From Ottowia sp. (GTDB taxonomy: Bacteria; Pseudomonadota; Gammaproteobacteria; Burkholderiales; Burkholderiaceae_C): 64,000 bases of DNA. Position numbers and translations under genes: made by a program. Shown piece by piece: positions 27,020-35,640 of the stretch. Position 1 is the first letter of the stretch. Each line of letters starts with the position of its first letter. The stretch lies in assembly GCF_016703145.1 (NCBI RefSeq), contig NZ_JADJCO010000003.1:930001-994000 (forward strand). Direction: 5' to 3'. Below the pieces are notes generated by a model that was given only the letters and a program-made list of their open reading frames with translations, was not told the origin of the DNA and ran no database searches.

Positions 27020-27205
27020 ATGACAACGCCACAGAAAACCGTCAAGGTCCAGTTGGTTCGCAGCCCGATCGGCTGCAAGGAATCGCATCGCGCCACGGTG
27101 CGCGGCCTGGGCCTGCGCAAACTGAACAGCGTGCGTGAACTGCAGGACACGCCTGCCGTGCGCGGCATGATCAACAAGATCGACTATCTGATCAGGATCG
27201 TCTAA
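27020..27205 (+). CDS. rpmD: 50S ribosomal protein L30
   Basis: 61 residues (MTTPQKTVKVQLVRSPIGC). KVQLVRSPIG, RATVRGLGLRKLNS and the ending INKIDYLIRIV match L30. Located between rpsE and rplO as in most proteobacteria. Confidence 0.97.
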   Translation: MTTPQKTVKVQLVRSPIGCKESHRATVRGLGLRKLNSVRELQDTPAVRGMINKIDYLIRIV

Positions 27206-27216
27206 GGAATCGGGTC

Positions 27217-27648
27217 ATGGAACTCAACAGCATCAAGCCCGCAGAGGGTGCCAAGCGTGGCCGCCGCCGCGTGGGTCGCGGTATCGGCTCCGGCCTTGGC
27301 AAGACGGCCGGGCGTGGCCACAAGGGCCAGAAGTCCCGTGCGGGCGGCTACCACAAGGTCGGCTTCGAAGGCGGCCAGATGCCGCTGCAGCGCCGCCTGC
27401 CCAAGCGTGGCTTCAAGTCCGCCTCGCTCAAGTACAACGCCGAGGTGACCCTGTCCGACCTGGAGCGTTTGGGCGAGGCCGAGGTGAACCTGCTCGCCCT
27501 CAAGAAGGCTGGGCTGGTGCGCGAGATCGTCAAGGTCGTGAAGGTCATCAAGTCGGGCGAGCTGACCAAGGCCGTCAAGCTGACGGGCGTTGGCGCGACC
27601 GCGGGTGCCAAGACCGCCATCGAGGCGGTTGGCGGTTCACTGGCCTGA
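27217..27648 (+). CDS. rplO: 50S ribosomal protein L15
   Basis: 143 residues. The Gly/Lys/Arg-rich N-terminus (GAKRGRRRVGRGIGSGLGKT, then GHKGQKSRAGG) and FEGGQMPLQRRLPKRGF are diagnostic. Threads through 23S rRNA. 11 nt after rpmD; secY follows at 26 nt. Confidence 0.98.
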   Translation: MELNSIKPAEGAKRGRRRVGRGIGSGLGKTAGRGHKGQKSRAGGYHKVGFEGGQMPLQRRLPKRGFKSASLKYNAEVTLSDLERLGEAEVNLLALKKAGLVREIVKVVKVIKSGELTKAVKLTGVGATAGAKTAIEAVGGSLA

Positions 27649-27674
27649 TGCGCCATCTTGAAGGTATTTGAGTA

Positions 27675-28994
27675 GTGGCCACCAGCGCAACGCAAATCGC
27701 GAAGACGGGCAAGTACGGCGACCTGCGTCGCCGTCTGGTCTTTCTGCTGCTCGCGCTGGTCGTGTACCGGATCGGCGCGCACATTCCCGTGCCTGGCATC
27801 AATCCCGACCAACTGCGCCAGTTGTTCGAGGGCCAGCAGGGCGGCATCCTGAACCTGTTCAACATGTTCTCGGGGGGCGCGCTGTCGCGCTTCACGGTGT
27901 TCGCCCTGGGCATCATGCCCTATATCTCGGCCTCGATCATCATGCAGCTCATGACCTATGTGCTGCCCATGTTCGAGCAGCTCAAGAAAGAGGGCGAGGC
28001 CGGGCGCCGCAAGATCACGCAGTACACCCGGTACGGCACGCTCGGCCTGGCGCTGTTCCAGTCGTTCGGCATCGCCGTGGCGCTGGAGGCTTCCCAAGGC
28101 CTCGTGGTCAGCCCGGGCTGGGGATTCCGCATGACGGCGGTGGTCAGCCTGACGGCCGGCACCATGTTCCTGATGTGGCTGGGCGAGCAGATCACCGAGC
28201 GCGGGCTGGGCAACGGAATTTCGATCCTGATCTTCGCCGGCATCGCGGCGGGCCTGCCCAGCGCGGTGGGTGGCCTGATGGAGTTGGTGCGCACCGGGGC
28301 CATGAGCATCATCGTCGCCCTGTTCATCGTGGCGCTGGTGGGCTTGGTGACCTACTTCGTGGTGTTCATCGAGCGCGGCCAGCGCAAGATACTGGTGAAC
28401 TACGCGCGCCGCCAGGTGGGCAACAAGGTGTATGGCGGCCAGTCGTCGCACCTGCCGCTCAAGCTGAACATGGCCGGGGTGATTCCGCCGATCTTCGCGT
28501 CGTCCATCATCCTGCTGCCGGCGACCGTCGTGGGCTGGTTCAGCACCGGCGACTCGATGCGCTGGCTGAAGGACATCGCGTCGACGCTGTCGCCAGGGCA
28601 GCCGATCTACGTGATGCTGTATGCGACGGCGATCATCTTCTTCTGCTTCTTCTACACGGCGCTGGTGTTCAACAGCCGCGAGACGGCGGACAACCTGAAG
28701 AAGAGCGGTGCCTTCATTCCGGGTATCCGCCCAGGTGACCAGACGGCCAAGTACATCGACAAGATCCTGATGCGCCTCACGCTGGCCGGCGCCATCTACA
28801 TCACCTTGGTGTGCCTGCTGCCCGAGTTCCTGATCCTGCGTTACAACGTCCCGTTCTATTTCGGCGGCACCTCGCTGCTGATTCTGGTGGTGGTGACGAT
28901 GGATTTCATGGCGCAGGTGCAGAACTACATGATGAGCCAGCAGTACGAGTCGCTCTTAAAGAAAGCCAATTTCAAGACCACGCTCGGCGGGTGA
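27675..28994 (+). CDS. secY: Protein translocase subunit SecY
   Basis: Central channel of the SecYEG translocon in the inner membrane. 439 residues from GTG 27675 (ATSATQIAKTGKYGDLRRRL). Ten hydrophobic segments are apparent. Signatures: RIGAHIPVPGINPDQL, GGALSRFTVFALGIMPYISASI and GNGISILIFAGI. The long cytoplasmic loop FVVFIERGQRKILVNYARRQ is present, and the C-terminus ends KKANFKTTLGG. Position in the spc operon after rplO is standard. Confidence 0.98.
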   Translation: MATSATQIAKTGKYGDLRRRLVFLLLALVVYRIGAHIPVPGINPDQLRQLFEGQQGGILNLFNMFSGGALSRFTVFALGIMPYISASIIMQLMTYVLPMFEQLKKEGEAGRRKITQYTRYGTLGLALFQSFGIAVALEASQGLVVSPGWGFRMTAVVSLTAGTMFLMWLGEQITERGLGNGISILIFAGIAAGLPSAVGGLMELVRTGAMSIIVALFIVALVGLVTYFVVFIERGQRKILVNYARRQVGNKVYGGQSSHLPLKLNMAGVIPPIFASSIILLPATVVGWFSTGDSMRWLKDIASTLSPGQPIYVMLYATAIIFFCFFYTALVFNSRETADNLKKSGAFIPGIRPGDQTAKYIDKILMRLTLAGAIYITLVCLLPEFLILRYNVPFYFGGTSLLILVVVTMDFMAQVQNYMMSQQYESLLKKANFKTTLGG

Positions 28995-29004
28995 AAACGC
29001 CATC

Positions 29005-29223
29005 ATGTCCAAGGACGACGTCATCCAGATGCAGGGTGAGGTTCTGGAGAACCTGCCCAATGCCACGTTCCGCGTGAAACTGGACAACGGGCATGTGGTG
29101 CTGGGTCACATTTCGGGAAAGATGCGCATGCACTACATCCGCATCCTGCCGGGGGACAGGGTCACAGTGGAAATGACGCCGTACGACCTGTCGCGGGCGC
29201 GTATCGTGTTCCGGGCCAAGTAG
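29005..29223 (+). CDS. infA: Translation initiation factor IF-1
   Basis: 72 residues (MSKDDVIQMQGEVLENLPNA). Single S1-like OB fold: FRVKLDNGHVVLGHISGKMR, RILPGDRVTVEMTPYDL, ARIVFRAK. Occludes the ribosomal A site during initiation. 10 nt after secY. Confidence 0.98.
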   Translation: MSKDDVIQMQGEVLENLPNATFRVKLDNGHVVLGHISGKMRMHYIRILPGDRVTVEMTPYDLSRARIVFRAK

Positions 29224-29256
29224 GCGCGGACGAGGAAACAGTTTTAGGAGAATGAA

Positions 29257-29370
29257 ATGAGAGTTTCAGCTTCGGTCAAGAAGATTTGCCGCAACTGCAA
29301 GATCATCCGCCGCAAGGGCGTGGTGCGTGTGATCTGCACCGACCCGCGCCACAAGCAGCGCCAGGGTTGA
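29257..29370 (+). CDS. rpmJ: 50S ribosomal protein L36 (zinc-ribbon form)
   Basis: 37 residues starting MRVSASVKKICRNCKIIRRK and ending TDPRHKQRQG. Cys at 11, 14 and 27 and His at 32 form the usual zinc site, so this is the C+ form. ATG 29257 has TTTTAGGAGAA upstream. It closes the spc operon. Confidence 0.97.
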   Translation: MRVSASVKKICRNCKIIRRKGVVRVICTDPRHKQRQG

Positions 29371-29405
29371 TGGCGGCTGCACGAACGTTCAGAGGATAAG
29401 AGCAC

Positions 29406-29771
29406 ATGGCACGTATTGCTGGTATCAACATTCCGCCGCACAAGCACGCCGAAATCGGCCTGACGGCGATCTACGGCATTGGCCGTCAGCGCGCACGCGA
29501 GATTTGCGAGGCTTGCGGCATTCCGTATGCGAAGAAGGTCAAGGACCTGACCGACGGGGACCAGGAAAAAATCCGCGACCAGATCGCCAAGTACATCATC
29601 GAAGGCGACCTGCGCCGCGAGACCACGATGAACATCAAGCGGCTGATGGACATCGGCTGCTATCGCGGCTTCCGTCACCGCCGCGGCCTGCCGATGCGCG
29701 GACAGCGCACCCGCACCAACGCCCGCACCCGCAAGGGCCCGCGCAGGGCTGCGCAGGCGCTGAAAAAATAA
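29406..29771 (+). CDS. rpsM: 30S ribosomal protein S13
   Basis: 121 residues (MARIAGINIPPHKHAEIGLT). GIGRQRAREICEACGI is the helix-hairpin-helix, and GLPMRGQRTRTNARTRKGPR is the basic tail that touches P-site tRNA. First gene of the alpha operon. It follows rpmJ with a 35-nt spacer. Confidence 0.98.
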   Translation: MARIAGINIPPHKHAEIGLTAIYGIGRQRAREICEACGIPYAKKVKDLTDGDQEKIRDQIAKYIIEGDLRRETTMNIKRLMDIGCYRGFRHRRGLPMRGQRTRTNARTRKGPRRAAQALKK

Positions 29772-29789
29772 TCAAGGAACCGCTCCACC

Positions 29790-30194
29790 ATGGCCAAAGC
29801 ACCCGCCAGCAACGCCGCGCAGCGCGTGCGCAAGAAAGTCCGCAAGAACATTTCGGACGGCATTGCCCACGTTCACGCGTCGTTCAACAACACCATCATC
29901 ACCATCACCGACCGCCAGGGCAACGCGCTGTCGTGGGCCTCGTCCGGCGGCCAGGGCTTCAAGGGCTCGCGTAAGTCGACGCCCTTCGCTGCCCAGGTGG
30001 CCTCCGAATCGGCCGGCCGCGCGGCGATCGACCAGGGCATCAAGAACGTGGACGTCGAGATCAAGGGTCCCGGCCCTGGCCGCGAGTCCTCGGTGCGCGC
30101 GCTGGCGGCGCTGGGCATCCGCATCACGTCCATTTCCGACGTGACGCCCGTGCCGCACAACGGCTGCCGTCCGCAGAAGCGCCGCCGCATCTGA
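29790..30194 (+). CDS. rpsK: 30S ribosomal protein S11
   Basis: 134 residues. GIAHVHASFNNTIITITDRQ, GNALSWASSGGQGFKGSRKS and the ending TPVPHNGCRPQKRRRI are S11 signatures. It forms part of the 30S platform. 18 nt after rpsM. Confidence 0.98.
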   Translation: MAKAPASNAAQRVRKKVRKNISDGIAHVHASFNNTIITITDRQGNALSWASSGGQGFKGSRKSTPFAAQVASESAGRAAIDQGIKNVDVEIKGPGPGRESSVRALAALGIRITSISDVTPVPHNGCRPQKRRRI

Positions 30195-30289
30195 TTCGTT
30201 AAACCCAAGCCCACCGCTGGGGAGGACTTGTCCTGCCCAGCTCCTGCGGCGATCCCGCCGCGGCAGATGACTCGATCAAGGAAATCCAA

Positions 30290-30913
30290 GTGGCACGTTA
30301 CCTCGGCCCCAAGGCCAAACTTTCCCGCCGTGAAGGCACCGACCTGTTCCTGAAGAGCGCGCGCCGCTCCATCAGCGACAAGGCCAAGTTCGACTCCAAG
30401 CCCGGCCAGCACGGCCGCACTTCCGGCCAGCGTACGTCCGACTACGGCCTTCAGCTGCGCGAGAAGCAGAAGGTCAAACGCATGTACGGCGTGCTGGAAA
30501 AGCAGTTCCGCCGCTACTTCGAGGAAGCCGAGCGCCGCAAGGGCAACACCGGCGCCAACCTGCTGTTCCTGCTGGAATCGCGCCTGGACAACGTGGTCTA
30601 CCGCATGGGCTTCGGCTCCACCCGCGCCGAGGCGCGCCAACTGGTGTCGCACAGGGCGGTCACGGTGAACGGTCAGTCGGTGAACATCGCGTCGTACATG
30701 GTCAAGACCGGCGACGTGGTCGCCGTGCGCGAGAAGTCCAAGAAGCAGACCCGCGTGCAGGAAGCCCTGCAACTGGCGGGCCAGGTAGGCTTCCCCTCCT
30801 GGGTCGAGGTCAACGCCGACAAGGCGGAAGGCACCTTCAAGAAGACGCCCGATCGCGACGAGTTCGGTGCCGATATCAACGAATCGCTGATCGTCGAACT
30901 TTATTCGCGCTGA
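30290..30913 (+). CDS. rpsD: 30S ribosomal protein S4
   Basis: 207 residues from GTG 30290 (MARYLGPKAKLSRREGTDLF). The S4 RNA-binding domain is LESRLDNVVYRMGFGSTRAE with ARQLVSHRAVTVNG. Primary 16S assembly protein; in E. coli it represses alpha-operon translation. A 95-nt leader separates it from rpsK, longer than other gaps in the operon and with inverted-repeat content (CTGGGGAGGACTTGTCCTGCCCAG). Confidence 0.98.
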   Translation: MARYLGPKAKLSRREGTDLFLKSARRSISDKAKFDSKPGQHGRTSGQRTSDYGLQLREKQKVKRMYGVLEKQFRRYFEEAERRKGNTGANLLFLLESRLDNVVYRMGFGSTRAEARQLVSHRAVTVNGQSVNIASYMVKTGDVVAVREKSKKQTRVQEALQLAGQVGFPSWVEVNADKAEGTFKKTPDRDEFGADINESLIVELYSR

Positions 30914-30946
30914 GTCCATTGCGTCTCAGCGTCACCTTGGTTCCGA

Positions 30947-30966
30947 CCCGCCTGCGTGGCGGGTTT
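30947..30966 (+). terminator. Short GC hairpin with T-run between rpsD and rpoA
   Basis: CCCGCC, loop TGCGT, GGCGGG, TTT. Six GC pairs followed by only three Ts, so at most a weak or partial terminator, perhaps tuning rpoA relative to the ribosomal genes. Confidence 0.4.
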
Positions 30967-31025
30967 GGCGCTTCACCAGCCTTACCGGTGTAACGAGCCG
31001 GGGGTATTGAGAGGAAGTCTACAGA

Positions 31026-32018
31026 ATGCAAACCCAACTGCTGAAACCCAAGGCGATCAACGTCGAACCCCTGGGCAACCACAAGGCGAAGGTCACGCTC
31101 GAACCGTTCGAACGTGGCTACGGCCACACCCTGGGCAACGCGCTGCGCCGCGTGCTGCTGTCGTCCATGGTCGGCTACTCACCCACCGAGGTGACGATTG
31201 CCGGCGTGGTGCACGAGTATTCCAGCATCGACGGCATCCAGGAGGACGTGGTCAACATCCTGCTGAACCTCAAGGGCGTGGTCTTCAAGCTGCACAACCG
31301 CGACGAGGTCACGCTGAGCCTGCGCAAGGACGGCGAGGGCGCGGTCACCGCCGCCGATATCCAGACGCCGCACGACGTCGAGATCGTCAACCCCGAGCAC
31401 GTCATCGCCAATCTGTCGCAGGCCGGCAAGCTCGACATGCAGATCAAGGTGGAGAAGGGCCGCGGCTACGTGCCCGGCACGCTGCGCCGCTACGCCGACG
31501 AGCCGACCAAGTCGATCGGCCGCATCGTGCTCGATGCCTCGTTCTCGCCCGTCAAGCGCGTGAGCTACGCCGTCGAGAACGCCCGCGTCGAGCAGCGCAC
31601 CGACCTCGACAAGCTGGTGATGGAGATCGAGACCAACGGCGCCATCACCGCCGAGGACGCCGTGCGCGCCTCGGCCAAGATTTTGGTCGAGCAGCTCGCC
31701 GTGTTCGCGCAGCTCGAGGGCAGCGAACTGGCCGCCTTCGACCAGCCGCAGCGTACCAGCGGCGCCAGCAGCTTCGATCCGATCCTGCTGCGCCCGGTGG
31801 ACGAGCTGGAGCTGACGGTGCGCTCGGCCAACTGTCTGAAGGCCGAGAACATCTACTACATCGGTGACCTGATCCAGCGCACCGAGAACGAGCTGCTCAA
31901 GACCCCCAACCTGGGCCGCAAGTCGCTCAACGAAATCAAGGAAGTGCTGGCCTCGCGCGGCCTGACCCTGGGCATGAAGCTGGAGAACTTGCCGCCCTCG
32001 GGGCTGGACAAGCGCTGA
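31026..32018 (+). CDS. rpoA: DNA-directed RNA polymerase alpha subunit
   Basis: 330 residues. The N-terminal assembly domain has LEPFERGYGHTLGNALRRVL near residue 26. The C-terminal domain (after about residue 245) has LELTVRSANCLKAENIYYIG and NLGRKSLNEIKEVLASRGL, which bind UP elements and activators. Length is typical of betaproteobacteria. A 112-nt leader separates it from rpsD. Confidence 0.98.
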   Translation: MQTQLLKPKAINVEPLGNHKAKVTLEPFERGYGHTLGNALRRVLLSSMVGYSPTEVTIAGVVHEYSSIDGIQEDVVNILLNLKGVVFKLHNRDEVTLSLRKDGEGAVTAADIQTPHDVEIVNPEHVIANLSQAGKLDMQIKVEKGRGYVPGTLRRYADEPTKSIGRIVLDASFSPVKRVSYAVENARVEQRTDLDKLVMEIETNGAITAEDAVRASAKILVEQLAVFAQLEGSELAAFDQPQRTSGASSFDPILLRPVDELELTVRSANCLKAENIYYIGDLIQRTENELLKTPNLGRKSLNEIKEVLASRGLTLGMKLENLPPSGLDKR

Positions 32019-32123
32019 CAGCGCTCTTTTGATGGTCGCCGCTCCCGTTTCGGGCGGCATCACGTGCAGGGGCCGTACCTGATCCGGCGGCCTCATCGAA
32101 CAAGGTAAGAAAGGAAAAGCACC

Positions 32124-32513
32124 ATGCGTCACGGTTCCGGCCTTCGCAAACTCAACCGCACCAGCGCGCATCGCCAGGCGATGCTGCGCAACATGATGAA
32201 CTCGCTGATCGCCCACGAGGCGATCAAGACCACGCTGCCCAAGGCCAAGGAGTTGCGCCGCGTGGTCGAGCCCATGATCACCCTGGCCAAGCAGGACAGC
32301 GTGGCCAACCGCCGTCTGGCCTTCGCCCGCCTGCGCGACGACGCCAGCGTGGCCAAGCTGTTCACCGACCTGGGCCCGCGCTTCAAGGCGCGCCCGGGCG
32401 GCTACACCCGCATCCTGAAGATGGGCTTTCGCGTCGGCGATAACGCCCCGATGGCCTTCGTCGAGCTGGTGGACCGCCCCGCGGCCGACGACGGGCAGTC
32501 CGGCCAGGAATAA
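32124..32513 (+). CDS. rplQ: 50S ribosomal protein L17
   Basis: 129 residues (MRHGSGLRKLNRTSAHRQAM). LRNMMNSLIAHEAIKTTLPK, AKELRRVVEPMITLAK and PGGYTRILKMGFRVGDNAPM are signatures. Last gene of the alpha operon. Its stop codon lies within a few bases of a TATAAT box that serves the tRNA gene. Confidence 0.98.
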   Translation: MRHGSGLRKLNRTSAHRQAMLRNMMNSLIAHEAIKTTLPKAKELRRVVEPMITLAKQDSVANRRLAFARLRDDASVAKLFTDLGPRFKARPGGYTRILKMGFRVGDNAPMAFVELVDRPAADDGQSGQE

Positions 32514-32515
32514 GC

Positions 32516-32521
32516 TATAAT
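32516..32521 (+). promoter_or_regulatory. Consensus -10 box for tRNA-fMet
   Basis: Exact TATAAT, 12 nt before the first base of the tRNA and 3 nt after the rplQ stop. No good -35 is seen at 16-18 nt, so activity may rely on other contacts. It allows expression of the tRNA apart from the ribosomal operon. Confidence 0.55.
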
Positions 32522-32532
32522 TCGCCGCTTAC

Positions 32533-32609
<77 letters not shown>

Positions 32610-32618
32610 AAGTTCGTT

Positions 32619-32648
32619 AAAAAGCCCGCCTGTCCAGGCGGGCTTTTT
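32619..32648 (+). terminator. Rho-independent terminator after tRNA-fMet
   Basis: AAAAAGCCCGCC, loop TGTCCA, GGCGGGCTTTTT. Twelve pairs with a T-run. It ends the rplN-to-tRNA transcription block. Confidence 0.95.
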
Positions 32649-32668
32649 CTTTGCGCGGGCCCGATCGC

Positions 32669-32736
32669 GGATTTTTGGTCAAATCGGGCTTCAGCTCGCA
32701 TCCCTATTGCGCTAGAAGCTATATTTTTAATAGTGA
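32669..32736 (+). repeat. 64-bp AT-rich dispersed repeat (after tRNA terminator)
   Basis: Left end GATTTTTGGTCAAATCGGGC, middle TTCAGCTCGCATCCCTATTG, right end AGCTATATTTTTAATAGTG. Lies between the tRNA terminator and the stop codon of the convergent gene. Confidence 0.85.
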
Positions 32737-35427
32737 TCAGAGCGAGTGAGTCACCAGCTTGAAATCAGGATCCTCGTGGAAGGACTTGACCTTGAAGCCC
32801 ATGCCGCGCATCAGCTTGAGCATGCCGCTGTTGTTGGCCAGCACCAGACCCTCGATCTGCTGCAGGCCCTTGTCGCGCGCCACGTCCATGATGCTCAGCA
32901 TCAGCCGCGTGCCCAGGCCTTGGCCGGCGTAGGTGTCGTCCACCACCAGCGAGAACTCGCAGCTCGTCTGGTCGGGGTTGGTGATGTAGCGCGACACACC
33001 GATGATGCGGTGGCGCTTGAGCGTCTCGCCTTCCTGGCCCTGCTCCTCGACGTCCACCTCGGCGCACAGCGCCATCTCGCGGTCGTAGTCGATCAGCGTG
33101 AAGCGCGAGAGCATCGACGGCGGCAGCACCGCGATGTTGGAGACAAAGCGGAAGTAGCGGCTCTCGCTCGACAGGCGCGACACAAAGTCCTGCAGCATCT
33201 GCGCGTCGTCGGGCTTGACCGGGCGCACCCGGTACTCACCGCCGCCGCGCAGCGGCCAGAGCTGGGTGTGGCGCGCCGGGTAGGGCAGGATGGACAGGTG
33301 CCCGTAGCGGCCGGCGCGGCCGGACGAGGTTTGCGCCGCCGCGCCGACGACGATGCGCGCGTCCACCGCCACCGCGCCGTGCTCGTCCACGATCACGGGG
33401 TTGATGTCCATCTCGCGCAGTTGCGGCAGCTCGCACACCATCTCCGACACGCGCAGCAGCATCTGCTCCAGCACCGTCCGGTCGATGGGCGGGCGGCCGC
33501 GCCATTCGCCCAGCGTCTCGTGCACGCGCGAGCGCTCGATCAGCCGCCGCGCCAGGAACTGGTTGAGCGGCGGCAACTCCATGGCGTGGTCGTTCAGCAG
33601 CTCGATCATGGTGCCGCCGGCGCCGAAGGCGATCACCGGGCCGAAGGGGTCGTCGGTGACCACGCCGATGTACAGCTCGCGCCCGCGGTCGGCGCGCGCC
33701 ATGGCCTGCACCGTGACGCCGTTGATGCGCGCCTCGGGCTTCTGGCGGCGCACCGCGTCCATCATCTGCTGGTAGCCGTCCCGCACGGCGGCGGCGTTCG
33801 TCAGGTTCAGCGCGACGCCGCCCACGTCGCTCTTGTGGCTGATGTCGGGCGAGTCGATCTTCAGCGCCACAGGGTAGCCGAGCTGCGTGCCGATCATCAT
33901 CGCCTCGTTGGCGCTGCGCGCCAGCAGCGTCTGCGTCACCGGGATGTGGAAGGCCGACAGCAGCGACTTGGACTCCATCTCGGTCAGCACCGTGCGGCGC
34001 TCGGCCAGCACGCTCTCGATCAGTAGGCGCGCGCCCTCCACGTCGGGCGCGGCCAGGTGCGTCAGCGGCGGGGGCGTCTGCTGCAGCATCTGCTGGTTCT
34101 GGTAGAACGAGGCGATGTTGCCGAAGGCATTCACCGCGCCCTCGGGCGTGCGGAAGTTGGGGATCTGCGCCTCGGCCAGCACCTGGTTGGCCGAGGTCAC
34201 CGAGGCGTCGCCCATCCAGGCCGCCACCAACGGCTTGGACAGCGCCGGCTTGACGGCCGCCAGCTCCCGCGCCACGGCTTCGGGGTCGCCGCCGAACTTG
34301 GGTGAGTGCAGGACCAGCACGCCGTCCAGCGCCTTGTCGCGCGAGGCCGCCTCCAGCGCCGCGCGATAGTGCGCGGGCGTGGCGTCTTCCGACAGGTCGA
34401 TCAGATCGGCCAGCGAGGCGGCCGGCGCCAGCAGCGGCGCCAGCGCCTGGATGCTGGCCTCGGACAGCACGCCCAGCCGCAGGTTCAGCTCGTTCACCCA
34501 ATCGGCCGCCAGCACGCCGGGGCCGCCGCCGTTGGTGATGACGCCCAGGCGCCGGCCCACCGGCCGGTAGCGCGAGGCCAGGCACTTGGCGGCCGAGAAC
34601 AGCTCGACGAAGTTGCGCACCCGCACCGCGCCGGCGCGGCGCAGCACGGCGTCGAACACCTCGTCGCTGCCGACGATGGCGCCCGAATGCGTCTGCGCGG
34701 CCGCGTTGCCGGCGGGATGGCGCCCGGCCTTGAGCACCACCACCGGCTTGGCGTGTGCCGCCGCGCGCAGCGCGCTGGTGAAGCGCCGCGCGTTGGCGAT
34801 GCCCTCCATGTAGATCACGATGCCCTGGGTGTGCCGGTCGTTGGCCAGGTAGTCCAGCACCGCCGCCAGGTCCACCTGCGTGTGCGGGCCCAGCGCCACC
34901 ACGGCCGAGAAGCCCACTTGGTTGGCGTGCGCCCAGTCCAGGATCGAGGCCGTGAGCGCCCCCGACTGCGACACCAGCGCCAGTTGCCCCGGCGCCGCCA
35001 GAGTGCCGGCCGAGCTAGCGTTGAGCAGCAGGTCGGGCCGCTGGAAGCCCTGGCTGTTCGGCCCCAGCAGCCAGAAGCCGTGGCGCTGCGCCACGCACTG
35101 CATCTCGTGCGCCCGCTCGGCGTCGACGCCGGCCGACAGCACCAGCGCGGCCTTCACCTTGATGCGCCCGGCCAGCTCCAGCGCGGACAGGATCTCGTCC
35201 ACCGGCAGGGCGATGACGGCCAGGTCGGCCTTGGTCTGCGCCAGGTCGGCCAGCGTGCCCGAGGTGCTGACGTCCAGCGCCGCCACCTCGCCCTTGAAGG
35301 TCTGCGCCCGCAGGTGCGCCCGCAGCGCGCGCGCCTGCGGCGTCTGCCGCTCGGGCGCATCTTGCGCGCCGGTGAACAGGGCGATGGACTGGGGTTCGAA
35401 CAGGGGAGTGAGGTAGTGCTTGTCCAT
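32737..35427 (-). CDS. NDP-forming acyl-CoA synthetase fused to a GNAT acetyltransferase (Pat/YfiQ-like)
   Basis: An 896-residue fusion from ATG 35427 (MDKHYLTPLFEPQSIALFTG). Order: CoA-binding domain (about 1-130, with LLGPNSQGF); succinyl-CoA-ligase-like domains (about 135-460, with LVSQSGALTASILDWA and VITNGGGPGVLAADW); ATP-grasp domain (about 480-700, with GYPVALKIDSPDISHKSDVG and AFGAGGTMIELL); C-terminal GNAT domain (about 730-896, with SSESRYFRFV and YAGQGLGTRLMLSIMD). Proteins of this architecture act as protein lysine acetyltransferases that control acetyl-CoA synthetase and related enzymes. The synthetase part is often inactive for ligation; I could not place its active-site His. 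Convergent with the tRNA operon. Confidence 0.9.
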   Translation of the reverse strand: MDKHYLTPLFEPQSIALFTGAQDAPERQTPQARALRAHLRAQTFKGEVAALDVSTSGTLADLAQTKADLAVIALPVDEILSALELAGRIKVKAALVLSAGVDAERAHEMQCVAQRHGFWLLGPNSQGFQRPDLLLNASSAGTLAAPGQLALVSQSGALTASILDWAHANQVGFSAVVALGPHTQVDLAAVLDYLANDRHTQGIVIYMEGIANARRFTSALRAAAHAKPVVVLKAGRHPAGNAAAQTHSGAIVGSDEVFDAVLRRAGAVRVRNFVELFSAAKCLASRYRPVGRRLGVITNGGGPGVLAADWVNELNLRLGVLSEASIQALAPLLAPAASLADLIDLSEDATPAHYRAALEAASRDKALDGVLVLHSPKFGGDPEAVARELAAVKPALSKPLVAAWMGDASVTSANQVLAEAQIPNFRTPEGAVNAFGNIASFYQNQQMLQQTPPPLTHLAAPDVEGARLLIESVLAERRTVLTEMESKSLLSAFHIPVTQTLLARSANEAMMIGTQLGYPVALKIDSPDISHKSDVGGVALNLTNAAAVRDGYQQMMDAVRRQKPEARINGVTVQAMARADRGRELYIGVVTDDPFGPVIAFGAGGTMIELLNDHAMELPPLNQFLARRLIERSRVHETLGEWRGRPPIDRTVLEQMLLRVSEMVCELPQLREMDINPVIVDEHGAVAVDARIVVGAAAQTSSGRAGRYGHLSILPYPARHTQLWPLRGGGEYRVRPVKPDDAQMLQDFVSRLSSESRYFRFVSNIAVLPPSMLSRFTLIDYDREMALCAEVDVEEQGQEGETLKRHRIIGVSRYITNPDQTSCEFSLVVDDTYAGQGLGTRLMLSIMDVARDKGLQQIEGLVLANNSGMLKLMRGMGFKVKSFHEDPDFKLVTHSL

Positions 35428-35505
35428 GGGCGGCCGGGAGGAGCGGGGAGAAGACGGGCTGACTCGCATTCTCGCCGCAGACGGGCGCGCGCGGCCGGCC
35501 TGCGT

Positions 35506-35574
35506 TAGCTACATAATCAATAGCTGTTGGCGCATATCCGACGCGGGCTAAGGGCGGAAAATGCCTGAAAATTC
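35506..35574 (-). repeat. 64-bp AT-rich dispersed repeat (upstream of hemE)
   Basis: On the minus strand it reads AATTTTCAGGCATTTTCCGC, then CGTCGGATATGCGCCAACAG and CTATTGATTATGTAGC. It sits in the divergent gap between the Pat-like gene and hemE. Confidence 0.85.
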
Positions 35575-35640
35575 CGCGCCGGCCTCCGCCGCGCCCCGGT
35601 GCCGCCGTCCCCGGGCCCGCGGCCTGAGACAATCCAGGCC

